This document shows, in pieces, positions 53,839-61,496 of a stretch of DNA of 64,000 nt. The DNA lies in assembly GCF_006439355.1 (NCBI RefSeq), contig NZ_VFTG01000011.1, positions 105,264 through 169,263 on the forward strand. Direction: 5' to 3'. The notes beneath the pieces are model-generated. The model saw only the letters and a program-made list of their open reading frames with translations. It searched no databases and was not told where the DNA came from. Both the position numbers and the translations under genes were made by a program. The stretch's first letter is position 1, and each line of letters begins with the position of its first letter. Source of the DNA: Mesorhizobium sp. B4-1-3 (GTDB lineage Bacteria; Pseudomonadota; Alphaproteobacteria; Rhizobiales; Rhizobiaceae).

Positions 53839-54531
53839 CTATGCCGCGCGCTTTGGTTCGATCGCGAACGGGCTCAGGCCGAGCCAGGTCTGCATCTTCT
53901 TTCCGATCGCCTGGTCGCCGGTCAACGCGACCTTCGCGCCGGCCCTCTCGACCGTGAGCATCCCCATCCAGATCTCCGTCATCGTGCAGAGGTCGGTCGA
54001 CACGTAAAGATCGACGTCGAAGCCCGGATCGTACCAGCAAAGGTCGACTTCGCCATGCTTCTCGACAATCAGCCACCATGACCGTTTTGAAACCGGCAGA
54101 TCCTGGTACAGGAATTGTATCACTGTTCGTCCTTCAGGCAGCGGCGAGGGATTAAGGTTCCGCCGCATGTCCCACATCAGCAGTGATGGATCGAGGTTCT
54201 TCAATGATAGCCGGGACTCGACCCATTTCTGTCCCCAAAAGCCCATCGCCTCGACAACAGGACGCAGGTCGCGGCCCGCTTCAGTCAGCCGATAGTCGAA
54301 GATGCCCTTCTCGCCCGGGACCTGCTTGCGCTCCACGATTCCGGCCAGCTCGAGCTCCTTGAGCCGTTGCGAGAGAAGGGTCGGGGACATCTTTGGCACG
54401 CCCCGACGCAGGTCGTTGAAGCGGGTCGAGCCGGCAACCAGCTCGCGCATCAGCACCATCGTCCAGCGAGTGCACAGCACCTCGGCGGCCATCGATAGCG
54501 GGCAGAACTGCTTATATCCGTGCTGAGTCAT
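53839..54531 (-). CDS. HxlR-family transcriptional regulator with SCP2-like C-terminal domain
   Basis: This 230-residue protein has an HxlR-type winged helix (about 8-100: CPLSMAAEVLCTRWTMVLMRELVAG, then RGVPKMSPTLLSQRLKELE) and a C-terminal SCP2-like sterol-carrier fold that may sense a hydrophobic ligand. It is divergent from the DUF1330 gene. The intergenic GTAC array (54589-54616) is the probable operator, controlling both genes. Confidence 0.9.
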   Translation of the reverse strand: MTQHGYKQFCPLSMAAEVLCTRWTMVLMRELVAGSTRFNDLRRGVPKMSPTLLSQRLKELELAGIVERKQVPGEKGIFDYRLTEAGRDLRPVVEAMGFWGQKWVESRLSLKNLDPSLLMWDMRRNLNPSPLPEGRTVIQFLYQDLPVSKRSWWLIVEKHGEVDLCWYDPGFDVDLYVSTDLCTMTEIWMGMLTVERAGAKVALTGDQAIGKKMQTWLGLSPFAIEPKRAA

Positions 54532-54588
54532 ATTCGGTGTCCTCTTCGAAACCGGCGGAACATTAGACCTTCATGAATGAAGCGGCGA

Positions 54589-54616
54589 GTACGGAAACTG
54601 TACCGGCCCGGTACAG
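54589..54616. promoter_or_regulatory. GTAC-array operator candidate for the HxlR regulator
   Basis: The exact 19-bp palindrome CTGTACCGGCCCGGTACAG (54598-54616) contains two GTAC cores, and a third GTAC lies at 54589-54592. The three start at 54589, 54600 and 54610, spaced 11 and 10 bp, so they face one side of the helix. HxlR-family proteins often bind GTAC-type dyads near their own gene. Confidence 0.6.
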
Positions 54617-54704
54617 ATCCCGGACTGGTTGGCGCCAGCCCTGCCGTGCGACCCATGTGGCCGTCGCACGGGATATCCCTGTGCGCAGCAACAGGAGAAT
54701 GACC

Positions 54705-55031
54705 ATGACCGCTTATCTTATCGCGGACATCAAGGTGAAAGATCCGAAATGGATACCGGACTACGCCGCGACCGTGCACGACCTCGTTCACAAGTACGGC
54801 GGCAGATATCTGGCGCGCAGCGGCAATGTGAAGACGCTCGAAGGCAAGCCGCTCGACACCACGCTGATCGCCCTGATGGCGTTTCCGTCGGAAGCGGCGG
54901 CGCACGCTTTCACCAATGATCCGGCCTACGTCCCCTTCATGTTGGCCCGCCAGGGCGGCAGCGACAGCCGCTTCCAACTGATCGACAACACCGACCTGGC
55001 CGGAACGATTTCGTACCTGCCGAAGGGATGA
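54705..55031 (+). CDS. DUF1330 family protein
   Basis: This 108-residue dimeric alpha+beta-barrel (ferredoxin-like) protein matches DUF1330: MTAYLIADIKVKDP, KYGGRYLARSGNVKTLEG and a C-terminal STLISY-like end. AGGAG lies 7 nt before ATG 54705 and only 1 nt before ATG 54699, so I choose the second. It is divergent from and likely controlled by the HxlR regulator. Members have monooxygenase-like or detoxification roles in some contexts, but none is proven here. Confidence 0.88.
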   Translation: MTAYLIADIKVKDPKWIPDYAATVHDLVHKYGGRYLARSGNVKTLEGKPLDTTLIALMAFPSEAAAHAFTNDPAYVPFMLARQGGSDSRFQLIDNTDLAGTISYLPKG

Positions 55032-55148
55032 TCGGGCAGCTGCGGCACACCCAATCCGGGATCATCAAGCACAAACAGCCACGGCGCTTGCCTGTCGCGT
55101 CGCCTTATTGTCGGCGGCCGGCCAGCCGTGCTTTTCAGGAAGAACGGA

Positions 55149-55685
55149 ATGAACATGACACCACAGTTTTGTAACAGGCTTCTCATGGCAGCGGCCGCGC
55201 TGACGGCCTGTACGACCTTCGCCCAGGCGCATCAGAACGCTGCTGCGTCCGTGTCCGGCGCCAGCCCGCTGGCCGACAAGGTGCGAGCGGCCAACAGCCG
55301 GTTTCTCGACGTCAAGGCCGCTACGGCCGAGGGCTATGCGCCCATTCCTTGCGCCAGCGGCATCTCCGGCGGTGCCATGGGCATCCACTATGTCAACGGC
55401 CAGTATCTGAAAGACGATAAGATCGATATCGCCCGTCCGGAAGCGGTCATGTATGAGCCGATGGCCGACGGCACGCTGAAGCTGGTGGCGGTCGAATACA
55501 TCACCTCGAAGGGGCCCGCGTCGCTCGACGGCCAGCTGTTCAATTTCAACAGCGCGCCCAACCGCTACGGTCTGGGCGAGTTCTACGAACTGCATGTCTG
55601 GGCCTGGAAAGGCAACCCGACCGGCACATTCGCCGACATGAATCCGAAAGTTTCGTGCGAACACGCGGCGTCGCTGACCCAGTAG
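55149..55685 (+). CDS. exported protein of unknown function
   Basis: This 178-residue protein has a signal peptide (hydrophobic core near residues 11-22, AQA site) and a mature part with a conserved-looking centre (SGISGGAMGIHYVN, then ELHVWAWKGNPTGTFADMNPKVSC). It has two mature cysteines, which may pair. AGGAAG lies about 7 nt before ATG 55149. I know similar proteins only as uncharacterised secreted proteins of Rhizobiales. Confidence 0.75.
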   Translation: MNMTPQFCNRLLMAAAALTACTTFAQAHQNAAASVSGASPLADKVRAANSRFLDVKAATAEGYAPIPCASGISGGAMGIHYVNGQYLKDDKIDIARPEAVMYEPMADGTLKLVAVEYITSKGPASLDGQLFNFNSAPNRYGLGEFYELHVWAWKGNPTGTFADMNPKVSCEHAASLTQ

Positions 55686-55707
55686 ATTGGCGAAAGCCAA
55701 GACGACT

Positions 55708-55738
55708 GCCGATCTCTCCTCTTGTTGGGGAGATCGGC
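55708..55738. terminator. hairpin between convergent genes
   Basis: GCCGATCTC (55708-55716) and GAGATCGGC (55730-55738) are exact complements with a 13-nt loop. It lies between the exported-protein gene and the convergent lrp gene and could end both transcripts. The surrounding words match the GATTGGCGAAAGC repeat family. Confidence 0.6.
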
Positions 55739-55750
55739 GGCTGCGACGCC

Positions 55751-56224
55751 TTACCCAACCGGCACCTCCAGCCCCACCTTGACCCGGTCCATCGCGACGA
55801 ACGTGCGAAATCTTTTGACGTTGTTGTTCTCGAAGAACAGCCGCCTGGTCAGCGCCTCGTAGTCGGCCATCGTCGCCACGGTGACGACGAGGATGAAATC
55901 GGCCTCGCCGGTGACGTAGTAGCATTGCTGCACTTCCGAAACCGCCGCGAAGCCGCGCTTGGCGGCGTCGATCAGTTCGGCGCGCTCGCTCTCCACCTCG
56001 ACCTCGACGAAAATGGTGATCGGGTGGCCGACTTTGGCCGGGTCGACCAGCGCGACATTGGCGCGGATGACGCCCGTTTCCTCCATACGCTTGATGCGCC
56101 GCTGCACTGCCGGCGCCGAGAGATTCACTGCTTCGCCGATCGTGCGTTGCGGCGTGGCATTGTCTTTCTGCAGGACGGCGAGGATGGCGCGGTCGAAGGC
56201 GTCGAGTTCGGGCGAAATTGACAT
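55751..56224 (-). CDS. Lrp/AsnC-family regulator
   Basis: This 157-residue regulator has an AsnC-type helix-turn-helix (about 8-60: LDAFDRAILAVLQKDNATPQRTIGEAVNLSAPAVQRRI) and a RAM ligand-binding domain (FVEVEVES, YYVTGEADFILVV). The frame is open to 56314, but ATG 56224 has GGAG 9 nt upstream. It is divergent from the first diaminopropionate ammonia-lyase gene and is the obvious local regulator of that cluster, probably sensing an amino acid. Confidence 0.9.
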   Translation of the reverse strand: MSISPELDAFDRAILAVLQKDNATPQRTIGEAVNLSAPAVQRRIKRMEETGVIRANVALVDPAKVGHPITIFVEVEVESERAELIDAAKRGFAAVSEVQQCYYVTGEADFILVVTVATMADYEALTRRLFFENNNVKRFRTFVAMDRVKVGLEVPVG

Positions 56225-56325
56225 GGCAGCGCTCCACACGAAACAAACTTGCATTTCAAGCATCGAAACAGAGCGCCTTTCTCGCTTGGCTTGCAATAAT
56301 TTCAGCCGTAACACGGAGAGAACCT
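56225..56325. promoter_or_regulatory. lrp/dpaL divergent promoter with shared 12-mer
   Basis: The 102-bp gap contains CGAAACAAACTT (56239-56250), which occurs again exactly at 58879-58890 in front of the second dpaL copy. Both lie 75-84 bp before the start codon, so it is a candidate binding site for the Lrp-type regulator or a shared promoter element. Confidence 0.5.
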
Positions 56326-57528
56326 ATGTTCCTGCTCAACCGCCATCCGGACCATCGCCAGCCCCTGACCGAGGAAGACGCCGCGACGTTGGGGCTCGCC
56401 GGGGCCGCGGAGGCCGAGCGCTTCCTTGCCGCGCGCGACAACCATGCCGAGACGCCGCTGCACGCCATGCCCGCACTGGCGGATGAACTCGGCATCGACG
56501 CGCTCCACATCAAGGACGAGGGCAAGCGCCTCGGCCTTGGCAGCTTCAAGGCGCTGGGCGGCGCCTATGCGGTGATGCATCTGGTGCTGGAGGAGGCCGG
56601 CAGGCGGCTCGGCCGCGCCGTCGCGGTCGAGGAACTGCACAAGCCTAAGGTGAAGGCGATCGCCGCGCAAATGACCTTCGCCTGCGCCACGGACGGCAAT
56701 CATGGACGCTCGGTGGCGCAGGGCGCCGGCCTGATCGGCGCGCGCTCCGTCATCTTCGTCCATTCGGGCGTCAGCAACGAACGCGTGGCGGCCATCGCCC
56801 GCTTCGGCGCCGAGATGGTCCACGTCGCCGGCGATTACGACCAGTCGGTCAGGGAAGCCGCCCGCGTCGCCGCCGAGCGCGGCTGGACCGTCGTCTCCGA
56901 CACGTCCTGGCCGGGCTATGAACGCATCCCGGGGCTGGTGATGCAGGGCTATACGGTGATCGTGCGCGAAGCGCTGAAGCGTTTGCCCGAGCCGCCCACC
57001 CACGTCTTCCTGCAGGCCGGCGTCGGCGGCTTCGCCGCGGCGGTCGCCGGCCATCTCACCATCATGCTTGGCGAGCATCGGCCGACGGTGACCGTGGTCG
57101 AGCCGGCGCGGGCGGCCTGTGTCTATGAGACGGCCAAGGCCGGCCGCCCGGTCACGATAGCGCACAGCAAGCCGACCGTCATGGCGATGCTCGAATGCTA
57201 CGAGCCGTCGCTGGTCGCCTGGCGGGTTCTGTCGCGGCTCGGCGATGCCTTCATGACCGTGGATGAGGAAGATGCCGTCGCGGTGATGAACCGACTGGCG
57301 CGGCCTTCCGGCAATGATCCGGCGATCGTCTCCGGCGAGAGCGGCGGGGCAGGGCTCGCCGGGCTGATCCGCGCCGCCGGCGACAGGAAGACGCGGGCCG
57401 CGCTAGGCCTCGATGGGAACTCCCGCGTGCTGATCGTCAATTCCGAAGGCGCGACCGATGCCGGCCGCTATGCCGAGTTGGTCGGCATGGCGCCGGACGA
57501 GGTCGCCAACGCGAGGCAGCCGGCATGA
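56326..57528 (+). CDS. dpaL: diaminopropionate ammonia-lyase, copy 1
   Basis: This 400-residue PLP enzyme splits 2,3-diaminopropionate to pyruvate and two ammonia. It is a fold-type II enzyme with the PLP lysine K75 in GLGSFKALGGA, the TDGNHGRS asparagine loop (about 121-130) and the GGxGG-like glycine loop near ESGGAGLAG that holds the phosphate. ATG 56326 follows GGAGAG. It overlaps the next M20 hydrolase gene by 4 bp (ATGA), so the two are translated together. Confidence 0.9.
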   Translation: MFLLNRHPDHRQPLTEEDAATLGLAGAAEAERFLAARDNHAETPLHAMPALADELGIDALHIKDEGKRLGLGSFKALGGAYAVMHLVLEEAGRRLGRAVAVEELHKPKVKAIAAQMTFACATDGNHGRSVAQGAGLIGARSVIFVHSGVSNERVAAIARFGAEMVHVAGDYDQSVREAARVAAERGWTVVSDTSWPGYERIPGLVMQGYTVIVREALKRLPEPPTHVFLQAGVGGFAAAVAGHLTIMLGEHRPTVTVVEPARAACVYETAKAGRPVTIAHSKPTVMAMLECYEPSLVAWRVLSRLGDAFMTVDEEDAVAVMNRLARPSGNDPAIVSGESGGAGLAGLIRAAGDRKTRAALGLDGNSRVLIVNSEGATDAGRYAELVGMAPDEVANARQPA

Positions 57529-58760
57529 GCAATCTGACGATCGATGCCGACCGGCTTCTACGCCGCGTCCAGGAACTCGGCGGAATCGGCCGCGACGCGC
57601 AGGGCAGGCTGGTCCGCGTCGCCGCCTCCGACATGGACAGGCTTGGCCGCGACCGCCTCGTTGGCTGGCTGGAAGAGGCGGGACTGGAGGTCGCCATCGA
57701 CCGCATCGGCAACATCTTCGGCATCTGGAAGGATGGCGCGAACGAAAGCCAGGCGCCGATCATGCTCGGCTCGCATATCGACACGGTGATCGACGCCGGC
57801 ATCTATGACGGCTGTTACGGCGTGCTCGCCGGCCTCGAAGCGATCGAGAGCCTGAAGGAGGCCGGCTTCGCGCCGGCCCGCCCGCTCGTCGTTGCCGCCT
57901 TCACCAATGAGGAGGGCGTGCGCTTCTCGCCCGACATGATGGGCTCGCTGGTCTTTGCCGGCGGCCGGGACCTCGAGGAAGCGCTGGCCTCGGTCGGCAC
58001 AGATGGCACTGTGCTGGGCAAGGAGCTCGAGCGCATCGGTTATGCCGGCAACCACGAGCCCGGCTTCCTCAAGCCGCATGCCTATGTCGAATTGCATGTC
58101 GAGCAGGGGCCGGTGCTCGAGCGCGAGGGCATTGCCGTCGGCGCGGTCGAGAACCTTCAGGGCATCTCGTGGCAGCGCATCACCATCGACGGCGAGGCCA
58201 ACCATGCCGGCACCACTCCCATGTCGATGCGCCGCGATGCCGGCGTCGCCGCCGCGCGGGTGATCGGCTTCCTCGCGGACCGTGCCGGCGCCTCGTCGAC
58301 GCGCACGGTCGCGACTGTCGGCACCATCGCCTTCGAGCCGAACGCCATCAACGTCATTCCGTCGCGGGCGACCTTCACCATCGACCTTCGCGATCCCAAC
58401 GAAACGCACCTTCGCGAACAGGAAGCAGCGCTCGCCGCCTTCCTGGAAAAACTTGCCGCAAGCGCCGGCGTCACCATCCATGCCGAAAGCCTGGCGCGCT
58501 TCGAGCCGGTGACCTTCGATGCCCGCATCGTCTCGCTGGTCGAGGACGGCGCCAGGGCCGCCGGACTTTCGTGCCGGCGCATAACGTCGGGCGCCGGCCA
58601 CGACGCGCAGATGATCGCGCGCATCGCGCCGTCCGCGATGATCTTCGTGCCGAGCCGGGGCGGCATCAGCCACAACCCCGCCGAGTTCACCGCTCCCGGC
58701 GAGCTGGTCGCCGGCGCCAACATCCTGCTTGGCGTCGCCGCCCGGCTGGCGGCCGATTGA
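57525..58760 (+). CDS. M20 amidohydrolase (allantoate/N-carbamoyl-amino-acid hydrolase type)
   Basis: This 411-residue zinc-dependent M20 hydrolase has the metal site GSHIDTVIDAGIYDG, the acid pair in TNEEGVRF, the QGPVLE stretch and the dimerisation insert ITIDGEANHAGTTPM. This matches the hydantoinase-linked group that includes allantoate amidohydrolase and N-carbamoyl-L-amino-acid hydrolase, which remove ureido groups. Coupling to dpaL suggests its product is diaminopropionate, for example from a 3-ureido or 3-acyl derivative. Confidence 0.9.
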   Translation: MSNLTIDADRLLRRVQELGGIGRDAQGRLVRVAASDMDRLGRDRLVGWLEEAGLEVAIDRIGNIFGIWKDGANESQAPIMLGSHIDTVIDAGIYDGCYGVLAGLEAIESLKEAGFAPARPLVVAAFTNEEGVRFSPDMMGSLVFAGGRDLEEALASVGTDGTVLGKELERIGYAGNHEPGFLKPHAYVELHVEQGPVLEREGIAVGAVENLQGISWQRITIDGEANHAGTTPMSMRRDAGVAAARVIGFLADRAGASSTRTVATVGTIAFEPNAINVIPSRATFTIDLRDPNETHLREQEAALAAFLEKLAASAGVTIHAESLARFEPVTFDARIVSLVEDGARAAGLSCRRITSGAGHDAQMIARIAPSAMIFVPSRGGISHNPAEFTAPGELVAGANILLGVAARLAAD

Positions 58761-58974
58761 TCGCGCGAGGAACGCAATGGGCATCGCCGGCATCCTGCAA
58801 CCGAGGCGAAATATCCCCAAAAATAATCACGTCGGCAGTGGCGGGTCGTGCCGAAGCGAACATTCGGCGACATCCAATCGAAACAAACTTCAATCACTTA
58901 GCCAATTAAAGCGTCCAACATCACGCCTGTATCGCGCCCGCCGACAGAATTCAGTGCCTAGCAGGAAGATTAGC
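58761..58974. promoter_or_regulatory. leader of the second dpaL copy with shared 12-mer
   Basis: This 214-bp region contains CGAAACAAACTT (58879-58890), identical to the one upstream of dpaL copy 1, and an AT-rich part (58890-58915). It probably holds a second promoter, so the second half of the cluster can be expressed on its own. Confidence 0.5.
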
Positions 58975-60171
58975 ATGCTGCTTCTCAACCAACGTCCGGA
59001 ACACAACCAGCCGTTGGTTGCCGCCGATGCCGAGTCGCTCGGTATGGCGGGAGGCGAGCGGGCCGAATGTTACCTGGAGGCGCGCCACAACCATGCCGAG
59101 ACGCCGCTGCACGCCTTGCCGGCGCTGGCTGGCGAGCTCGGCATCGCGGCGCTTCATGTCAAGGATGAAGGCCAGCGTCTTGGCCTTGGCAGTTTCAAGG
59201 CGCTGGGCGGCGCCTATGCCGTCATGCGGCTGGTGTTGGAAGAGGCAGGCAAGTGGCTCGGGCGGGACGTCGATGTTTCGGAGATCGGCGAGCCGAGAGT
59301 GCGTGAGATCGCCTCCGGCATGATCTTCGTCTGCGCCACCGACGGCAACCATGGCCGCTCCGTGGCGCAGGGCGCCAGCCTCGTCGGCGCGCGGTCGGTG
59401 ATCTTCGTCCATGCCGGTGTCAGTGCCGAGCGCGTTGCGGCTATCGCCGGCTTCGGCGCCGAGATCGTTGAGGTCGAGGGCGGCTATGACCATGCGGTGC
59501 GCGAGGTCGCCCGCGTGGGCGCCGAGCGCGGCTGGAAAATCGTCTCCAACACGTCCTGGCTGGGCTATGAGCGCGTTCCCGGACTGGTTATGCAGGGCTA
59601 TACGGTGATCGTGCGCGAGACACTGCGGAGCATGCCCGAGCCGCCGACGCATGTCTTCCTGCAGGCTGGCGTCGGTGGCTTCGCGGCGGCGATCGCCGGC
59701 CATATGGCGGTCATGCTAGGGCCCAGGCGGCCGAAGGCGATCGTGGTCGAGCCGCAGCGCTCGGCTTGCGTCTACGCCTCGGCTGAGGCCGGACGTCCGG
59801 CAACGATCGCAAACCCAGAGCCGACCGTGATGACGATGCTCGAATGCGCCGAGCCGTCCCTCGTCGCCTGGCGCGTGCTGGCGCGCGTCGGCGATGCTTT
59901 CATGACGGTGGACGAAGAGGACGCGATCGCGGTGATGAAGCGGCTGGCGCGGCCCCTGGGCAACGATCCGGCGATCGTCTCCGGCGAAAGCGGCGGAGCA
60001 GGCCTCGCCGGGCTGGTCCGCGCCGCCGGCGACAGGGACATGCGCGCGGCGCTCGGCCTCGATGGGCATTCGCGCGTGCTCGTCATCAACTCGGAGGGCG
60101 CGACCGACCATGGCCGCTTTGCCGAGCTGGTCGGGATGGCGCCCGAAGAGGTGTTCCCGCAGACTACCTGA
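58975..60171 (+). CDS. dpaL: diaminopropionate ammonia-lyase, copy 2
   Basis: This 398-residue paralogue of copy 1 has K75 in GLGSFKALGGA, TDGNHGRS and the same glycine loops; residues align almost without gaps. AGGAAG lies about 7 nt before ATG 58975. Two copies in one cluster may serve different stereoisomers or substituents, which cannot be told from sequence alone. Confidence 0.9.
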   Translation: MLLLNQRPEHNQPLVAADAESLGMAGGERAECYLEARHNHAETPLHALPALAGELGIAALHVKDEGQRLGLGSFKALGGAYAVMRLVLEEAGKWLGRDVDVSEIGEPRVREIASGMIFVCATDGNHGRSVAQGASLVGARSVIFVHAGVSAERVAAIAGFGAEIVEVEGGYDHAVREVARVGAERGWKIVSNTSWLGYERVPGLVMQGYTVIVRETLRSMPEPPTHVFLQAGVGGFAAAIAGHMAVMLGPRRPKAIVVEPQRSACVYASAEAGRPATIANPEPTVMTMLECAEPSLVAWRVLARVGDAFMTVDEEDAIAVMKRLARPLGNDPAIVSGESGGAGLAGLVRAAGDRDMRAALGLDGHSRVLVINSEGATDHGRFAELVGMAPEEVFPQTT

Positions 60172-60238
60172 GAGCAGTTCCAGTGCGATGCTGGTTTTCC
60201 GTCCGGAATCGCGTCGAGAAAAGGTTTAAGAGGCGACG

Positions 60239-61399
60239 ATGGCCAAGCTCGACCTTGAGGCACTGCGTGGCGAGATGACGGCGTGGCGGCGCGATCTCCA
60301 CGCCCATCCCGAGTTCGGCTTCGAAGAAAAACGCACTGCGGCGTTCGTCGCGCAAAAGCTGCGCGACTTCGGGCTTGAGGTGGCCGAAGGCGTCGGCGGC
60401 ACCGGCGTGGTCGGCACGCTGACCAGGGGCAGCGGCAATCGCGCCATCGCGCTGCGCGCCGATATGGATGCATTGCGCATCGCCGAGCAAGGCACGCATG
60501 CCTGGCGCTCGCAGACGCCCGGCACCATGCATGCGTGCGGCCATGACGGCCACACATCGATGCTGCTCGGCGCGGCCAAGCTGCTCGCCGGCGAAGGTGG
60601 CTTCGACGGCACAGTCCGCTTCATCTTCCAGCCGGCCGAGGAATGGGGCAGGGGCGCGCTGGCCATGCTGGACGATGGCCTGCTCGAGCGCTTTCCCTTC
60701 GAGGAGATCTTTGGGCTGCACAACATGCCGGGCCTTCCGATCGGCCATTTCGAGACCCGCGGCGGTCCGGTGATGTCGGCCGAGGACAATTTCGAGATCG
60801 TGTTGAAAGGCCTCGGCGGCCACGCGGCGCGGCCGCATGCCGGCCAGGAGACGCTGGTCGCCGCCTGCGCGCTGGTGGTCAACCTGCAGACCATCGTCTC
60901 ACGGCGCCTGAGCCCCGCCGATATCGGCGTTGTCTCGGTGACCGAGCTCATCACCGACGGCACCCGCAACGCGCTGCCGGGGCTGGCACGCATCCTCGGC
61001 GATTGCCGTAGTTTCCGGCCCGAGGTGAGTGCCGCGATCGAAAAGGAGATGCGCCGCGTCGCCGAGGGCACGGCGCAGGCCTATAACGTCGCGGCTGAAG
61101 TGACTTACACCCGCGAGTTCGTGCCGTTGATCAACGACGCGGCGCTGGTGGATGAGGCGCTTGCGGCGGCCAAGACAGTGTTGGCGGACGGCGCCGTTCG
61201 CGTCGCGGCCGAGCCCCTGACCGCCTCGGAGGATTTTGCACGCTTCTTGACCCACGTGCCCGGTTGCTTCGTCTTCATGGGCAATGGCGCCACCGCGCCG
61301 CTACACAACCCGGCCTATGATTTCAACGACGAAGGCCTGCTGCACGGCGCGCGCTTCCATGCGGCGATTGTGCGGCGCAGGCTGGCGGTCGGCGGTTAG
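60239..61399 (+). CDS. M20 aminoacylase/hippurate hydrolase-like amidohydrolase
   Basis: This 386-residue M20D hydrolase has the zinc ligands in ACGHDGHTS and the PAEEWGRG acid site, with the dimerisation domain (GGHAARPHAGQE) in the middle. It is of the aminoacylase/hippurate-hydrolase/IAA-amino-acid-hydrolase group and releases amino acids from N-acyl conjugates. It follows the second dpaL by 67 bp, which holds only a degenerate repeat, and likely belongs to the same cluster. Confidence 0.9.
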   Translation: MAKLDLEALRGEMTAWRRDLHAHPEFGFEEKRTAAFVAQKLRDFGLEVAEGVGGTGVVGTLTRGSGNRAIALRADMDALRIAEQGTHAWRSQTPGTMHACGHDGHTSMLLGAAKLLAGEGGFDGTVRFIFQPAEEWGRGALAMLDDGLLERFPFEEIFGLHNMPGLPIGHFETRGGPVMSAEDNFEIVLKGLGGHAARPHAGQETLVAACALVVNLQTIVSRRLSPADIGVVSVTELITDGTRNALPGLARILGDCRSFRPEVSAAIEKEMRRVAEGTAQAYNVAAEVTYTREFVPLINDAALVDEALAAAKTVLADGAVRVAAEPLTASEDFARFLTHVPGCFVFMGNGATAPLHNPAYDFNDEGLLHGARFHAAIVRRRLAVGG

Positions 61400-61435
61400 A
61401 AATCTCCTGCGCGGGGGAGATTAGCAGTTCCACCC
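61400..61435. repeat. short inverted repeat after the M20 gene
   Basis: AAATCTCC-tgcgcg-GGGGAGATT forms a short hairpin between the M20 and GGDEF-EAL genes. It shares the AATCTCC/GGGAGAT words of the dispersed family and may be a transcript end. Confidence 0.45.
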
Positions 61436-61496
61436 GGTAACGCTTTCTTCTCTGCTTTCATGCAGTATTGCCGGGGCAGGACGGCAAGAACAAAGA

